From Actinoplanes sp. KI2 (GTDB taxonomy: Bacteria > Actinomycetota > Actinomycetes > Mycobacteriales > Micromonosporaceae), in NCBI RefSeq assembly GCF_025630775.1, contig NZ_JAOSZE010000005.1, positions 186,001 through 250,000 of the forward strand: 64,000 nt of DNA. Reading direction: 5' to 3'. Below, in pieces: positions 36,065 through 45,068 of this stretch; position 1 is the stretch's first letter; every line of letters begins with the position of its first letter. The notes under the pieces were generated by a model. The model was not told where the DNA came from. It did no database searches and saw only the letters and a program-made list of their open reading frames with translations. Made by a program: the position numbers and the translations under genes.

Positions 36065-37174
36065 TCATCTGGCCGCCACCGCTTCCAACACAAACTCCAG
36101 GAGGGCCTCGTCCCCGTCGCGGCGTCCGTACCGCGACGCCGCCTGGCCCATCATCGCGAGCCGCTGCCGGTCGCGTGCCAACGGGATGACCTGCTGCTCG
36201 ATCCACTCGGGGGTGAACTCGCTGTTGTCCACCAGGATGCCGCCGCCGGCCTCGACCACCGGCAGCGCGTTGCGCTTCTGCTCCTGGTTGCTGTGCGGGT
36301 ACGGGACGTAGACCGCCGGCACGCCCAGCGCGGTCGTCTCGGCCACCGTGATCGCGCCGCCCCGGCAGAGCATGAGGTCGGCCGCCGCGTAGCCCAGCTG
36401 CATGTCGGACAGGTACGGCAGCACCACGTACGGAACCGGGAGGTCGGCGGGCACCTCGAACGGGTCGTTCCGGCCGCCCTGCACGTGTAGCACCTGGATG
36501 CCGGCGTGCGCGAGCCGCTTGGCCGCCGCGGCCACCGCCAGGTTGATCGTCCGGGCGCCGGACGAGCCGCCGGAGACGAACAGCACCGGCAGGTCGGGCC
36601 GCAGACCGAACTGGTAGAGCGCCTGCGGGCGCAGCGCGGCCCGGTCCAGGTGGGTGAGCTTGGTGCGCAGCGGCACGCCGACCACCCGCGCGTCCCGCAG
36701 CGACTCGGCCTGCTGCGGCTGGCTGGGGAAGCCGACCGCGACGTTCTTGGTGAACTTCATGCCCATCCGGTTCGCCACGCCCGGCGGCACGTTCACCTCG
36801 TGGATGACGATCGGCAGGTCGCGTTTCCAGGCGGCCAGATAGGCCGGGACCGACACGTACCCGCCGAATCCGACCACCACGTCGGCCTGCACCTCGTCGA
36901 GGATCTTGCCGGCCGCGTGCGCGGACTTGTACATCCGGTCCGGCGTGCGCAGCAGGTTCAGGTTGACCGACCGCGGCAGCTGGAACGCCGGAATGATCCG
37001 CAGGTCGTACCCGGTGGGCGGGATGAGCTCGTTCTCCATGCCCTTGGGGCTGCCGAGCGCCGTGATCCGCACCTCCGGGAAGTGCCGCTGCACCGCGTCG
37101 GCGAAGGCGAGCAGCGGATAGATGTGACCGCCGGTGCCTCCGCCGGCGAGCACGACCGACCGCAGCAGAGCCAT
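36065..37174 (-). CDS. murG: UDP-GlcNAc transferase MurG
   Basis: 369 aa GT28 glycosyltransferase that turns lipid I into lipid II on the inner membrane face. Signatures: LAGGGTGGHIYPLLAF, FGGYVSVPAYLAAW, HEVNVPPGVANRMG, VSGGSSGART, and ADLMLCRGGAITVAETTALG. ATG 37174 overlaps the ftsW stop by one base (TGATG), with AAGGGAG upstream. Confidence 0.97.
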   Translation of the reverse strand: MALLRSVVLAGGGTGGHIYPLLAFADAVQRHFPEVRITALGSPKGMENELIPPTGYDLRIIPAFQLPRSVNLNLLRTPDRMYKSAHAAGKILDEVQADVVVGFGGYVSVPAYLAAWKRDLPIVIHEVNVPPGVANRMGMKFTKNVAVGFPSQPQQAESLRDARVVGVPLRTKLTHLDRAALRPQALYQFGLRPDLPVLFVSGGSSGARTINLAVAAAAKRLAHAGIQVLHVQGGRNDPFEVPADLPVPYVVLPYLSDMQLGYAAADLMLCRGGAITVAETTALGVPAVYVPYPHSNQEQKRNALPVVEAGGGILVDNSEFTPEWIEQQVIPLARDRQRLAMMGQAASRYGRRDGDEALLEFVLEAVAAR

Positions 37175-38574
37175 CACCGTCTCCCTTCGCCCCCCGCGGG
37201 TGTCGGAGCCCGGCCGGACCCGGCCCCCGGCTGCCGTTGCGGGGGAAGCGGCGGCAGCGGGGCCCAGAGTAGCCGCACCCACATCGCGGGCGGACGGGCG
37301 TTCAGCGCCCGGGCCGCGTCCGGCTCGGCACGGGCGAAGGAGGCGAGCATCCCGATCGCGGCCAGCGTCACCACCAGCGCGCTGCCGCCGGTCGAGATGA
37401 ACGGCAGCGGCAGGCCGGTGATCGGGAGCATGCCGGTGACCCCGCCGATGTTGATGACGGCCTGGGTGACCAGCCAGGTGGTGATGGCGGTGGCGGCCAG
37501 CCGGCGGAACGGGTCGGCCGAGCGCCGGGCGATCCGGAAGCCGGTGTAGGCGAGCACCGAGAAGAGCGCGAGGATCACACCGCAGCCGACCACGCCCAAC
37601 TCCTCGGCGACCACGCCGAAGATGAAGTCGTTGGAGGCCTCGGGCAGCCAGTTCCACTTGAGCACGCTCTTGCCCAGGCCGACCCCGAACCAGCCGCCCT
37701 CGAAGATCGCCGAGCGGGCCTGGATGAGCTGGTAGCAGTTGTCGTTGAGGTCGCATTTGTCGAGCGGCTGCAGGAAGTTGGTGAGCCGGGCGAGCCGGTA
37801 GTTGCCGGCGTCGGCCGAGCCCGAGCCGGCGCCACCGGAGGCCGCGGCGATGAGCAGGCCGACGCCGGCCAGGCCGATGACGCCGAGCGCGGCGAACACC
37901 CGCAGGCGCACCCCGGCCGCCCAGAGCAGGCCGATGATCAGCGCGAGCAGCACCAGCATGGTGCCCAGGTCGTTGTAGCCGACCAGGACGAACAGCAGGC
38001 CGATCACCGGGAACAGCGGGCGGGCCAGCTCGCGCCAGTGCCCGAGCGCGGGGCCCTTGCGGGCGATCACGTCGGCGCCCCACAGCACCATGCCGAGCTT
38101 CGCGAGCTCGGCCGGCTGGAGGCCGATCGGGCCGAGGTACAGCCAGAGCAGTTGGGCGTGGATCGGACCCAGGGTCACCACGCCGTGCACGTCCGGTTTC
38201 AGCACGCCGACCGAGGCGAGCGCGCCGATCAGGTCGAGGATCGCGAGCAGCACGACGGCCGCGCCGAGAATGTACTTACCCAGGTCGCGCAGGGTGGTGG
38301 CGGGCAGCCGCTGGCAGATCCAGAAGGCGACCAGGCCGAGCAGCGCGAACACCGCCTGGTTGGCGATCGTCGCGAAGGCGCTGCCGTTCTCCTCGTACGC
38401 CTTCACGCTGGTCGCCGAGAAGACCATGGTGAGCCCGATCAGCAGCAGCAGGCTGGAGCCGGCGATCAGCAGGTAGTACGAGGAGAGGGGTCGGGCGAGC
38501 ATCCCGTGCACGGCGGGCAGGAGCTGCCGGCTGAGCGACGGGCGAGCCGCCTTTGATGTCCGGTCGTCCGCCAT
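37174..38574 (-). CDS. ftsW: Lipid II polymerase FtsW (SEDS family)
   Basis: 466 aa, ten membrane helices. SEDS-type text: LGPIGLQPAELAKLGMVLWG, GYNDLGTMLVLL, GVGLGKSVLKWNWLPEASND, and PLPFISTGGSALV. It makes septal glycan strands with FtsI. The loop carrying the catalytic Asp is intact. A Cys pair in KCDLNDNCYQ sits in the large extracellular loop. ATG 38574 was taken; GTG 38580 is two codons earlier, and neither has a clear ribosome site. Long Pro/Arg-rich C-terminal tail. Confidence 0.96.
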   Translation of the reverse strand: MADDRTSKAARPSLSRQLLPAVHGMLARPLSSYYLLIAGSSLLLLIGLTMVFSATSVKAYEENGSAFATIANQAVFALLGLVAFWICQRLPATTLRDLGKYILGAAVVLLAILDLIGALASVGVLKPDVHGVVTLGPIHAQLLWLYLGPIGLQPAELAKLGMVLWGADVIARKGPALGHWRELARPLFPVIGLLFVLVGYNDLGTMLVLLALIIGLLWAAGVRLRVFAALGVIGLAGVGLLIAAASGGAGSGSADAGNYRLARLTNFLQPLDKCDLNDNCYQLIQARSAIFEGGWFGVGLGKSVLKWNWLPEASNDFIFGVVAEELGVVGCGVILALFSVLAYTGFRIARRSADPFRRLAATAITTWLVTQAVINIGGVTGMLPITGLPLPFISTGGSALVVTLAAIGMLASFARAEPDAARALNARPPAMWVRLLWAPLPPLPPQRQPGAGSGRAPTPAGGEGRR

Positions 38575-38592
38575 GGACACATCATCGTGGCG

Positions 38593-38630
38593 GCGACACG
38601 CCAGCAGTCGTCACCTCGCTGGCGTGTCGC
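38593..38630. terminator. Perfect hairpin between mraY and ftsW
   Basis: Arms GCGACACGCCAGC (38593-38605) and GCTGGCGTGTCGC (38618-38630) are fully complementary, 13 bp with a 12-nt loop, in the 71-bp gap where murD normally sits. No U-run follows on either strand. It could end or slow transcription, or set an mRNA processing point within the dcw operon. Confidence 0.6.
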
Positions 38631-38645
38631 GCCTCGTTATGTGAG

Positions 38646-39749
38646 TCAGCCCATGACCGCCAGGAAGTCCGAGTAGAACAGGCCGAGGCCGATCGCCACG
38701 CAGATGCCGGCCACGATCCAGAACCGGACCACGATGTTGACCTCGCTCCAGCCGGCCAACTCGAAGTGGTGCTGGAGCGGCGACATCCGGAACACCCGTT
38801 TACCGGTGGTCTTGAACGAGATGATCTGAATGACCACGGACATCGTGATGATCACGAAGAGCCCGCCGATGATGATCGACAGCAGCGTGGTGCGGGTCGA
38901 CACGGCCAGGCCGCCGATCAGGCCGCCCAGGCCCAGCGCGCCGGTGTCGCCCATGAAGATCCGCGCCGGCGACGTGTTCCACCAGAGGAAGCCCACGCAG
39001 GCGGCCGCCGCGGCGGCCGCGATCATCGCGATCTCCAGCGGGTCGCGCACCTGGTAGCAGTAGTCGTTGACCCGGGCGTAGTCGGTGTCGCCGCACCAGT
39101 GGCGGTACTGCCAGAACCCGATCAGCGCGTACGCCCCGAGCACCAGGATCGAGGCGCCGGTGGCCAGGCCGTCGAGACCGTCGGTCAGGTTCACGCCGTT
39201 CGACATCGCCATGATCACGAAGACGAAGACCAGGACCGAGCCGACCTTGCCGACGTCGAGCCAGCTGACGTCCCGGATGAACGAGATGTGCTCGCTCGCC
39301 ACGGTCTGCCCGTTGGTGCTCGCCACGTACAGGGCCGCGATGCCGAACCCGGCGCCGACGATGAGCTGGCCGAGCAGCTTGCCCTTGGCGCTCAGGCCGT
39401 CCGAGTTGCGCCGGCGCACCTTCAGGAAGTCGTCCAGGAAGCCCACCACGCCGCAGAAGACGAACAGGCCGAGCAGGACCAGGGCCGTCATCGTCGGCCC
39501 CTCCTGCGCGATCTGCCGCTCGGGCAGCGTGGTCAGGGCGACGTGGCCAGCCACGTACGCGAAGACGGTGGCCACGATGAAGGCGACGCCGCCCATCGTC
39601 GGCGTGCCCTTCTTGCCCTGGTGGGTGGCGGGCCCGAGGGACCGGATCGGCTGACCGGCCTTGAGCGCGGTGAAGACGCGGATGGCCACCGGCGTGCCGA
39701 ACAACGAGATGATGAACGCGACCGCGGCCGCGACTATGACTGCCCTCAC
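38646..39749 (-). CDS. mraY: Phospho-MurNAc-pentapeptide transferase MraY
   Basis: 367 aa, about ten membrane helices. It moves phospho-MurNAc-pentapeptide to undecaprenyl phosphate, giving lipid I. Conserved aspartates lie in [20 protein letters not shown] and [24 protein letters not shown] and [13 protein letters not shown] are also present. The [19 protein letters not shown] extracellular insert carries two Cys. GTG 39749 overlaps the murF stop (GTGA) and has GGAGGG upstream. Confidence 0.97.
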   Translation of the reverse strand: MRAVIVAAAVAFIISLFGTPVAIRVFTALKAGQPIRSLGPATHQGKKGTPTMGGVAFIVATVFAYVAGHVALTTLPERQIAQEGPTMTALVLLGLFVFCGVVGFLDDFLKVRRRNSDGLSAKGKLLGQLIVGAGFGIAALYVASTNGQTVASEHISFIRDVSWLDVGKVGSVLVFVFVIMAMSNGVNLTDGLDGLATGASILVLGAYALIGFWQYRHWCGDTDYARVNDYCYQVRDPLEIAMIAAAAAAACVGFLWWNTSPARIFMGDTGALGLGGLIGGLAVSTRTTLLSIIIGGLFVIITMSVVIQIISFKTTGKRVFRMSPLQHHFELAGWSEVNIVVRFWIVAGICVAIGLGLFYSDFLAVMG

Positions 39750-41131
39750 GGGCGACCCTCCTCGGGACGCAGTCCGTCGACCACATCCCACGTGCGGTAC
39801 CTGGAACCCTTCACGAGCACGACGTCGCCGGCCCGCAGATCCCCCCTGACGATCTCCAGCGCGGCGGCCTGATCGGCCGCGAAGATCGCCTCGCCGGTCC
39901 ACCCCTCGACCGTTGCTGCCCCGTCCAGGATCGGACGGGCGTTGCCGGCCACCGCGACGAGCCGGTCCACACCGAGCTCAGCGGCCAGCCGGCCGACCTC
40001 CTCATGGCCGGAGCGCTCGTGCTCGCCGAGCTCGGCCATGTAGCCGAGCACCGCGACGCGGCGCCCGTCCGCCCCCATGGTGGCGAGCGCGTTCAACGCC
40101 GCCGCGGTCGACGACGGGTTCGCGTTGTACGAGTCGTCGATCACCGTGACGCCGTCCGGCCGGACGAAGACGTCCATCCGCCGGCTCGACACGATCCCGA
40201 TCTCGCCCAGCGCGCTTACCACCTCGTCGAAGGCCATCCCCAGCGACAGCGCCACCCCGGCCGCCGCGAGCGTGTTCGACACCTGATGCCGGCCAATTAC
40301 GCCAAGCCGAACATTTCCGTTTTTTCCCCCAAATCCGATTGTGTACGCCGGGCGGCCGCCCGCATCCAGCGTCACGCCGGTGGCCCGCACCGCCGCCCCG
40401 GCCGACTCCCCGGTCAGCAGCACCCGGGCGCCGGTCCGCGGCGCCATCCCGGCGACCAGCGGATCGTCCGCGTTCAGCACCGCGACTCCGGTCGCCGGCA
40501 GCGCCTCCACCAGCTCGCCCTTGGCCCGTGCCGTGCCCTCGACCGAGCCGAACTCGCCGATGTGCGCCGCCCCGATGTTGAGCACCACGCCCACCTGCGG
40601 CCGGGCGATCTCGCACAGGTACCGGATGTGCCCGATCCCCCGCGCGCCCATCTCCAGCACCAGGAACCGGGTCTCCTCGGTCGCCTGCAGCACCGTGTAC
40701 GGGAAGCCCAGCTCGTTGTTGAGCGAACCGGCCGGCGCGATGGTCGCCCCGAGCCGCGCCAGCAGCTGCCCGATGTAGTCCTTCGTCGTGGTCTTGCCGG
40801 AGGACCCGGTCAGCCCGACGATCGTGAGCCCGGGCAGCCGCTCGACCACGGCCCGCGCCAATGCCGCCAGCGCCGCGAGCGGCTCCTCGACGACAACACC
40901 CGGCTGGCCGGTGTCCCGGGTGCTCAGCACCCCGGCCGCCCCCGCCGCCACGACAGCGGCGGCGAAGGAATGGCCGTCCACCTTCTCGCCCTCGAAAGCG
41001 ACGAAGAGCCCGCCCGGGCCGACCTTCCGGGAGTCGTACTCGACGCCGCCGGTCACCGTCACGGACGGCGACGCATTGACCAGCCGCCCGCCCGTGACCT
41101 TGGCGATCTCGTCCAAAGTCATCCGGATCAC
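39746..41131 (-). CDS. murF: UDP-MurNAc-tripeptide--D-Ala-D-Ala ligase MurF
   Basis: 461 aa. Adds D-Ala-D-Ala to complete the pentapeptide. ATP loop [46 protein letters not shown], and [16 protein letters not shown] are MurF-specific blocks. GTG 41131 overlaps the murE stop (GTGA). A local AT-rich dip at ~40312-40340 falls in the loop coding for [12 protein letters not shown]; the frame is open across it. Confidence 0.97.
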   Translation of the reverse strand: MIRMTLDEIAKVTGGRLVNASPSVTVTGGVEYDSRKVGPGGLFVAFEGEKVDGHSFAAAVVAAGAAGVLSTRDTGQPGVVVEEPLAALAALARAVVERLPGLTIVGLTGSSGKTTTKDYIGQLLARLGATIAPAGSLNNELGFPYTVLQATEETRFLVLEMGARGIGHIRYLCEIARPQVGVVLNIGAAHIGEFGSVEGTARAKGELVEALPATGVAVLNADDPLVAGMAPRTGARVLLTGESAGAAVRATGVTLDAGGRPAYTIGFGGKNGNVRLGVIGRHQVSNTLAAAGVALSLGMAFDEVVSALGEIGIVSSRRMDVFVRPDGVTVIDDSYNANPSSTAAALNALATMGADGRRVAVLGYMAELGEHERSGHEEVGRLAAELGVDRLVAVAGNARPILDGAATVEGWTGEAIFAADQAAALEIVRGDLRAGDVVLVKGSRYRTWDVVDGLRPEEGRP

Positions 41132-42645
41132 GAGCGACTCCCGTTGTTCGCGGTCAGCGCCGCGGCCAGCTCGACCCGATCGTCGAACGGCAGCATCTGC
41201 CCGTTCACCTCCTGGCCCCGCTCGTGGCCCTTGCCGAGCAACGCGATCACGTCGCCCGGCCCGGCCAGCCGGACCGCCTCGTCGATCGCCGCCCGCCGGC
41301 CGGCCACCTCGATGATCTTCGCAGAGCCGCCGGCCTCTTCGGCCCCTGCCCGGACCGCGGCGCGAATGAGAGCCGGGTCCTCGGTGCGCGGATTGTCATC
41401 GGTCACGATCACCAGGTCCGCCCCGCGCGCCGCCGCGGCACCCATCAGCGGCCGCTTGCCCTTGTCCCGGTCGCCGCCGGCCCCGATCAGGCAGATCACC
41501 CGGCCGCCGCGCCCGGCCGCCAGCTCGCGCAGCGCGGCGAGCGCCGCCACGATCGCGTCCGGCTTGTGCGCGTAGTCGACCACGCCGAGCACCTCGCCCG
41601 GCGCAACCACCTGCTCGAGCCGGCCCGGCACGCCCGGGCAGGCCGCGATCCCGCTCGCCGCGACCTGGGCGTCCACCCCGACCGCCACCAGCGAGGCGAG
41701 CGCGAGCAGCGCATTGGCCACGTTGTGCCGCCCGGGCAGGGACACCCCGGCCTCGACGGCGAGCCCGTCCGGCCCGTGCACCATGAAGCGCTGCCCGAAC
41801 GCGGACGGCCGCACCTGGTCGGCCCACCACGTGGCCGCCGGGTCGCCGGCCGCCGAGTAGCTGACCGTCGACGGCTTGAACAGCGGGCGCAACGCCGGGT
41901 CGTCGTAGTTGAGCACCTCGACCCGGCTGCGCCCGTCGAACAGGCGTGCCTTGGCCGCGAAGTAGTCCTCGACGTCGGCGTGGAAGTCCAGGTGGTCGAG
42001 GCCGAAGTTGGTGAACCCGCCGACCGCGAACCGCAGCCCGTTGACCCGGCCGATCGCGAGCGCGTGGCTGGACACCTCCATGACCACTGCGCTCACCTCC
42101 CGCTCGGCCGCCGCGGCCAGGATCGCCTGCAGGTCGGTCGCCTCAGGCGTGGTGCGCACACTGGCCACCACCAGGTCGCCGAGCCGCGTCTCCACGGTCC
42201 CGATCAGGCCGGTGATCATCCCGGCCGCGCGCAGGCCGGCCTCGACCAGGTACGCCGTCGACGTCTTCCCGGCCGTGCCGGTGATGCCGATCATCGTGAG
42301 CCGGGCCGACGGGTCGCCGTAGATCGCGGCCGCGGCGGCGCCCAGCACCGCCCGCGGGTCGTCGGCCACCAGCACGGGCAGGCCGGCCGCCAGCGCGAGA
42401 TCTCGACCGGCCTCGTCGGTCAGCACGGCCACCGCGCCGGCCGCCGCGGCACCGGCCACGAACTCGGCGCCGTGCCGGTTGGCGCCGGCCAGCGCCGCGT
42501 ACAGGTCGCCGGGCCGCACCTCCTGGCTGGCGTGCGTGATGCCGCTGACCTCGACGTCGGCGCCGGTCAGCACCGCCGGGAGCAGGGCCGCGAGGCGCGT
42601 CAGTCGCAGCGGCGCGACGGACTCGGGACGGGGAATGCCGGACAC
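41128..42645 (-). CDS. murE: UDP-MurNAc-dipeptide--diamino acid ligase MurE
   Basis: 505 aa. ATP loop GITGTAGKTSTAYLV, TTPEATDLQAILAAAAE, and EVSSHALAIGRVNG. The pocket motif DDNPRTEDP (DNPR) specifies meso-diaminopimelate rather than lysine; hydroxy-DAP known from the family Micromonosporaceae cannot be excluded. GTG 42645 begins VSGIPRPES and was preferred to GTG 42690, which adds 15 residues with no ribosome site. Gap to ftsI is 48 bp. Confidence 0.96.
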   Translation of the reverse strand: MSGIPRPESVAPLRLTRLAALLPAVLTGADVEVSGITHASQEVRPGDLYAALAGANRHGAEFVAGAAAAGAVAVLTDEAGRDLALAAGLPVLVADDPRAVLGAAAAAIYGDPSARLTMIGITGTAGKTSTAYLVEAGLRAAGMITGLIGTVETRLGDLVVASVRTTPEATDLQAILAAAAEREVSAVVMEVSSHALAIGRVNGLRFAVGGFTNFGLDHLDFHADVEDYFAAKARLFDGRSRVEVLNYDDPALRPLFKPSTVSYSAAGDPAATWWADQVRPSAFGQRFMVHGPDGLAVEAGVSLPGRHNVANALLALASLVAVGVDAQVAASGIAACPGVPGRLEQVVAPGEVLGVVDYAHKPDAIVAALAALRELAAGRGGRVICLIGAGGDRDKGKRPLMGAAAARGADLVIVTDDNPRTEDPALIRAAVRAGAEEAGGSAKIIEVAGRRAAIDEAVRLAGPGDVIALLGKGHERGQEVNGQMLPFDDRVELAAALTANNGSRS

Positions 42646-42693
42646 GGCGTCAGACCCTACCCGGTGCCCGCATTCGACAGAAAACGCCACGGC

Positions 42694-45066
42694 TCACGGA
42701 TGGATGCGGAAGGTGGGCGGCTTGGTGGCCGAGGGCGGCACCCGGTTCTGCAGCAGCGCGTACGACATCATCTTGCTGAACGCCGGCGCCGCGACCTCGC
42801 CGCCGGTGCCGTGCGGCACCTCGGCCGAGACCGCGATGACGAACCGCGGGTTCTCGGCCGGCGCCATGCCGATGAACGACCCGTAGTTACTGCTTGTGTA
42901 CTGACCGTCGACCAGCCGCTTGCCGGTACCGGTCTTGCCCGCCACCCGGTAGCCGTTGACCCGGGCCTGGGTGCCGGTCGCGTCCGCATTGTCGACCACG
43001 GCCTCCATCATCGTGCGCAGCTCGGCGGCGATGTTCGGGCTCAGCACCTGGTGCGTCGCCGGCTCCCCGGCGCTGGTGACCTTGCCGTCCTTGCCGGAGA
43101 TGTACGACTTGATGATGTGCGGCTGGATGTAGGTGCCGTTGTTGGCGATCGCCGCGTAGCCCGCCGCCATCTGGATGAGCGTGGCGTCGACGCTGTGGCC
43201 GATCGGCACCGAGCCGGACGCCGAACCGCTCCACTCGTCCGGCGGCAGGATCTTGCCCTGCGCCTCGCCGGCCACCCCCTCGTTGGTCGACCTGCCGAGA
43301 CCGAACTTCTGCTGGTACTCGTACACCCGCTGCTTGCCGAGCTTGTCGCCGATCAGGATGGTGCCCACGTCGGAGGAGAGCGCGAGCAGGCCCGGCATCG
43401 TCATCAGCGTGCCCTTGGGCTGCGGGTGGCTGTCCGGGAAGGTGTAACCGCCGCGCCGCAGCGCCGGACCGATGGCCAGCGTCGAGTCCGGCGTGATCAG
43501 GCCTTCCTGCAGGGCCGCGCCGAACATGAACGGCTTGTGCACCGACCCGGGGTCGGCCACGATCGAGCTCGGCACGTCGTCCCGGTCGGCCGCCGAGGAT
43601 TCCAGCGGCTTCTGCGCGTTGTACGGCGGGAAGCTGGCCTGCGCGAGCACCTCGCCGGTCTTGATGTCGAGCACCACGGCGCCGCCGATCGACGCCTTCC
43701 ACTGGCGCAGCTGGTCGCCGAGGATGTGCTGCACCTCCCACTGCAGCTCGGCGTCGATGGTCAGCTCGATCGAGGTGCCCGGCTGCGGCTCGACGTAGCG
43801 CTGGAAGCCGCCCGGGATCGGCGCGTTCAGGTCACCCTTGCCGATCTCGAACTCCTGCGAGCCCGGCGTGCCGCGCAGCAGTGAGTCGTAGCGGCCCTCG
43901 ATGCCCTCGAGGCCGGAGTTGTCCGCACCGGTGAAGCCGATCAGGTTCGCGGCCAGGTCGGCGCCCGGCTCGTCGCGGCGCTCGTCCTGCCGCACCACGA
44001 TCCCGCCCAGGTTCATCGCGGCGATCTTGTCGCCCACGGCGATGTCCACGCCCTGCGCCAGGAACTCGAAGCGGGACTGCCCGCCGCCCGGCCGGGCGTG
44101 CTTGGTCATCTTCGGGATCAGCTTGGAGGCCGGCACGCCGAGCAGCGGCGCGAGGATGGCCGCCTCGGTCGCCACGTTCTTGACCAGCACCGGGTCGGCG
44201 GCCACGTACCGGGCCTCGACGCTGTGCGCGAGCACGGTGCCGTTCCGGTCCAGGATGCTGCCGCGCGACGCGGGCAGGGTGATCTCGCTGATCCGGTCCT
44301 CGCGCAGCTTGATCAGCCGCGCCGCGTCGGCCGGCGACGCGGCCACCTGCAGCACGACGAGCCGCACGCCGATCATCACGAACAGCGACAGCGCCAGCAC
44401 GGTACCCAGCCGCAGCCGCCTGGTCGGGTTGGCCAGCTTCGGCGGTTCGGGCACGGCCCGGCCTTTCGGCACGGGCCGGCCCCGGCCCTTCGCGGTGGTC
44501 CGGGCGGCCGGTTTGTCATTTCCCTTTCGGGTACGGGGTGCGTAGGACGCCCGGGTCTCCCGCGTGCTTTTCGCGCTCGCGCCCCGGACACCCTCGCGAA
44601 CCCGGACACCACGGCCGGGGGCCCGATCCTGGCCCGCGCCCCGGTCCCGGCCCGCCGCTCGCTGCCGGCGCTGCTCGAGCTCGTCCCGGTCGTCGTCGAC
44701 GGGCTCCGGGCGGCGGCTGCGCGGCGGCTCGCGACGCGGGTCGCGCTGCTCCCGGCGACCGGCCTCGTCCGTGGCCGGCGTCTCGGTCTCGGCCGGACGC
44801 CGGCCACGCTGCGGGCGCCCGCCGTCGAGCACCTGCAGCGCCGGCCGGAACGGGTCGGTGTTGCGGCCGGCGCGCGGCGACCGGGTGCGCTGGTCGCGCT
44901 CGGCCAGGGTGCGGCCGCGCGGGGTGTACGCCCGCGCGTCGCCGATCCCGAAGCCCCCGCGGCCCCGGGCGGTCTCCTCGGTACCCTCCTCGGCCGGAAG
45001 GTCACGAGACGTTCCGCGCCGGGGCTGCTCGCCCCGGCGCGGTGTGTCGTCGTTTCGCGGTGGCAT
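42694..45066 (-). CDS. ftsI: Septal transpeptidase FtsI/PBP3
   Basis: 790 aa, longer than usual (about 600) because of a ~215-residue Arg/Glu/Pro-rich cytoplasmic tail before the membrane helix (221-243). PBP dimerisation region ~265-430, transpeptidase ~455-780. Active-site Ser508 in DPGSVHKPF (SxxK, K511) and KTG at 711-713 (VAGKTGTGK). The second motif reads SSD at 564-566 (LALSSDVGTI) where SxN is usual. It cross-links septal peptidoglycan with FtsW. ATG 45066 lies 2 bp after the ftsL-like gene. Confidence 0.95.
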   Translation of the reverse strand: MPPRNDDTPRRGEQPRRGTSRDLPAEEGTEETARGRGGFGIGDARAYTPRGRTLAERDQRTRSPRAGRNTDPFRPALQVLDGGRPQRGRRPAETETPATDEAGRREQRDPRREPPRSRRPEPVDDDRDELEQRRQRAAGRDRGAGQDRAPGRGVRVREGVRGASAKSTRETRASYAPRTRKGNDKPAARTTAKGRGRPVPKGRAVPEPPKLANPTRRLRLGTVLALSLFVMIGVRLVVLQVAASPADAARLIKLREDRISEITLPASRGSILDRNGTVLAHSVEARYVAADPVLVKNVATEAAILAPLLGVPASKLIPKMTKHARPGGGQSRFEFLAQGVDIAVGDKIAAMNLGGIVVRQDERRDEPGADLAANLIGFTGADNSGLEGIEGRYDSLLRGTPGSQEFEIGKGDLNAPIPGGFQRYVEPQPGTSIELTIDAELQWEVQHILGDQLRQWKASIGGAVVLDIKTGEVLAQASFPPYNAQKPLESSAADRDDVPSSIVADPGSVHKPFMFGAALQEGLITPDSTLAIGPALRRGGYTFPDSHPQPKGTLMTMPGLLALSSDVGTILIGDKLGKQRVYEYQQKFGLGRSTNEGVAGEAQGKILPPDEWSGSASGSVPIGHSVDATLIQMAAGYAAIANNGTYIQPHIIKSYISGKDGKVTSAGEPATHQVLSPNIAAELRTMMEAVVDNADATGTQARVNGYRVAGKTGTGKRLVDGQYTSSNYGSFIGMAPAENPRFVIAVSAEVPHGTGGEVAAPAFSKMMSYALLQNRVPPSATKPPTFRIHP

Positions 45067-45068
45067 GG

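Noticed and set aside
40300..40345. Frameshift or insertion in murF at an AT-rich dip
   Set aside because: The reading frame and MurF motifs continue across it; the dip only reflects Lys/Asn codons of GGKNGNV.
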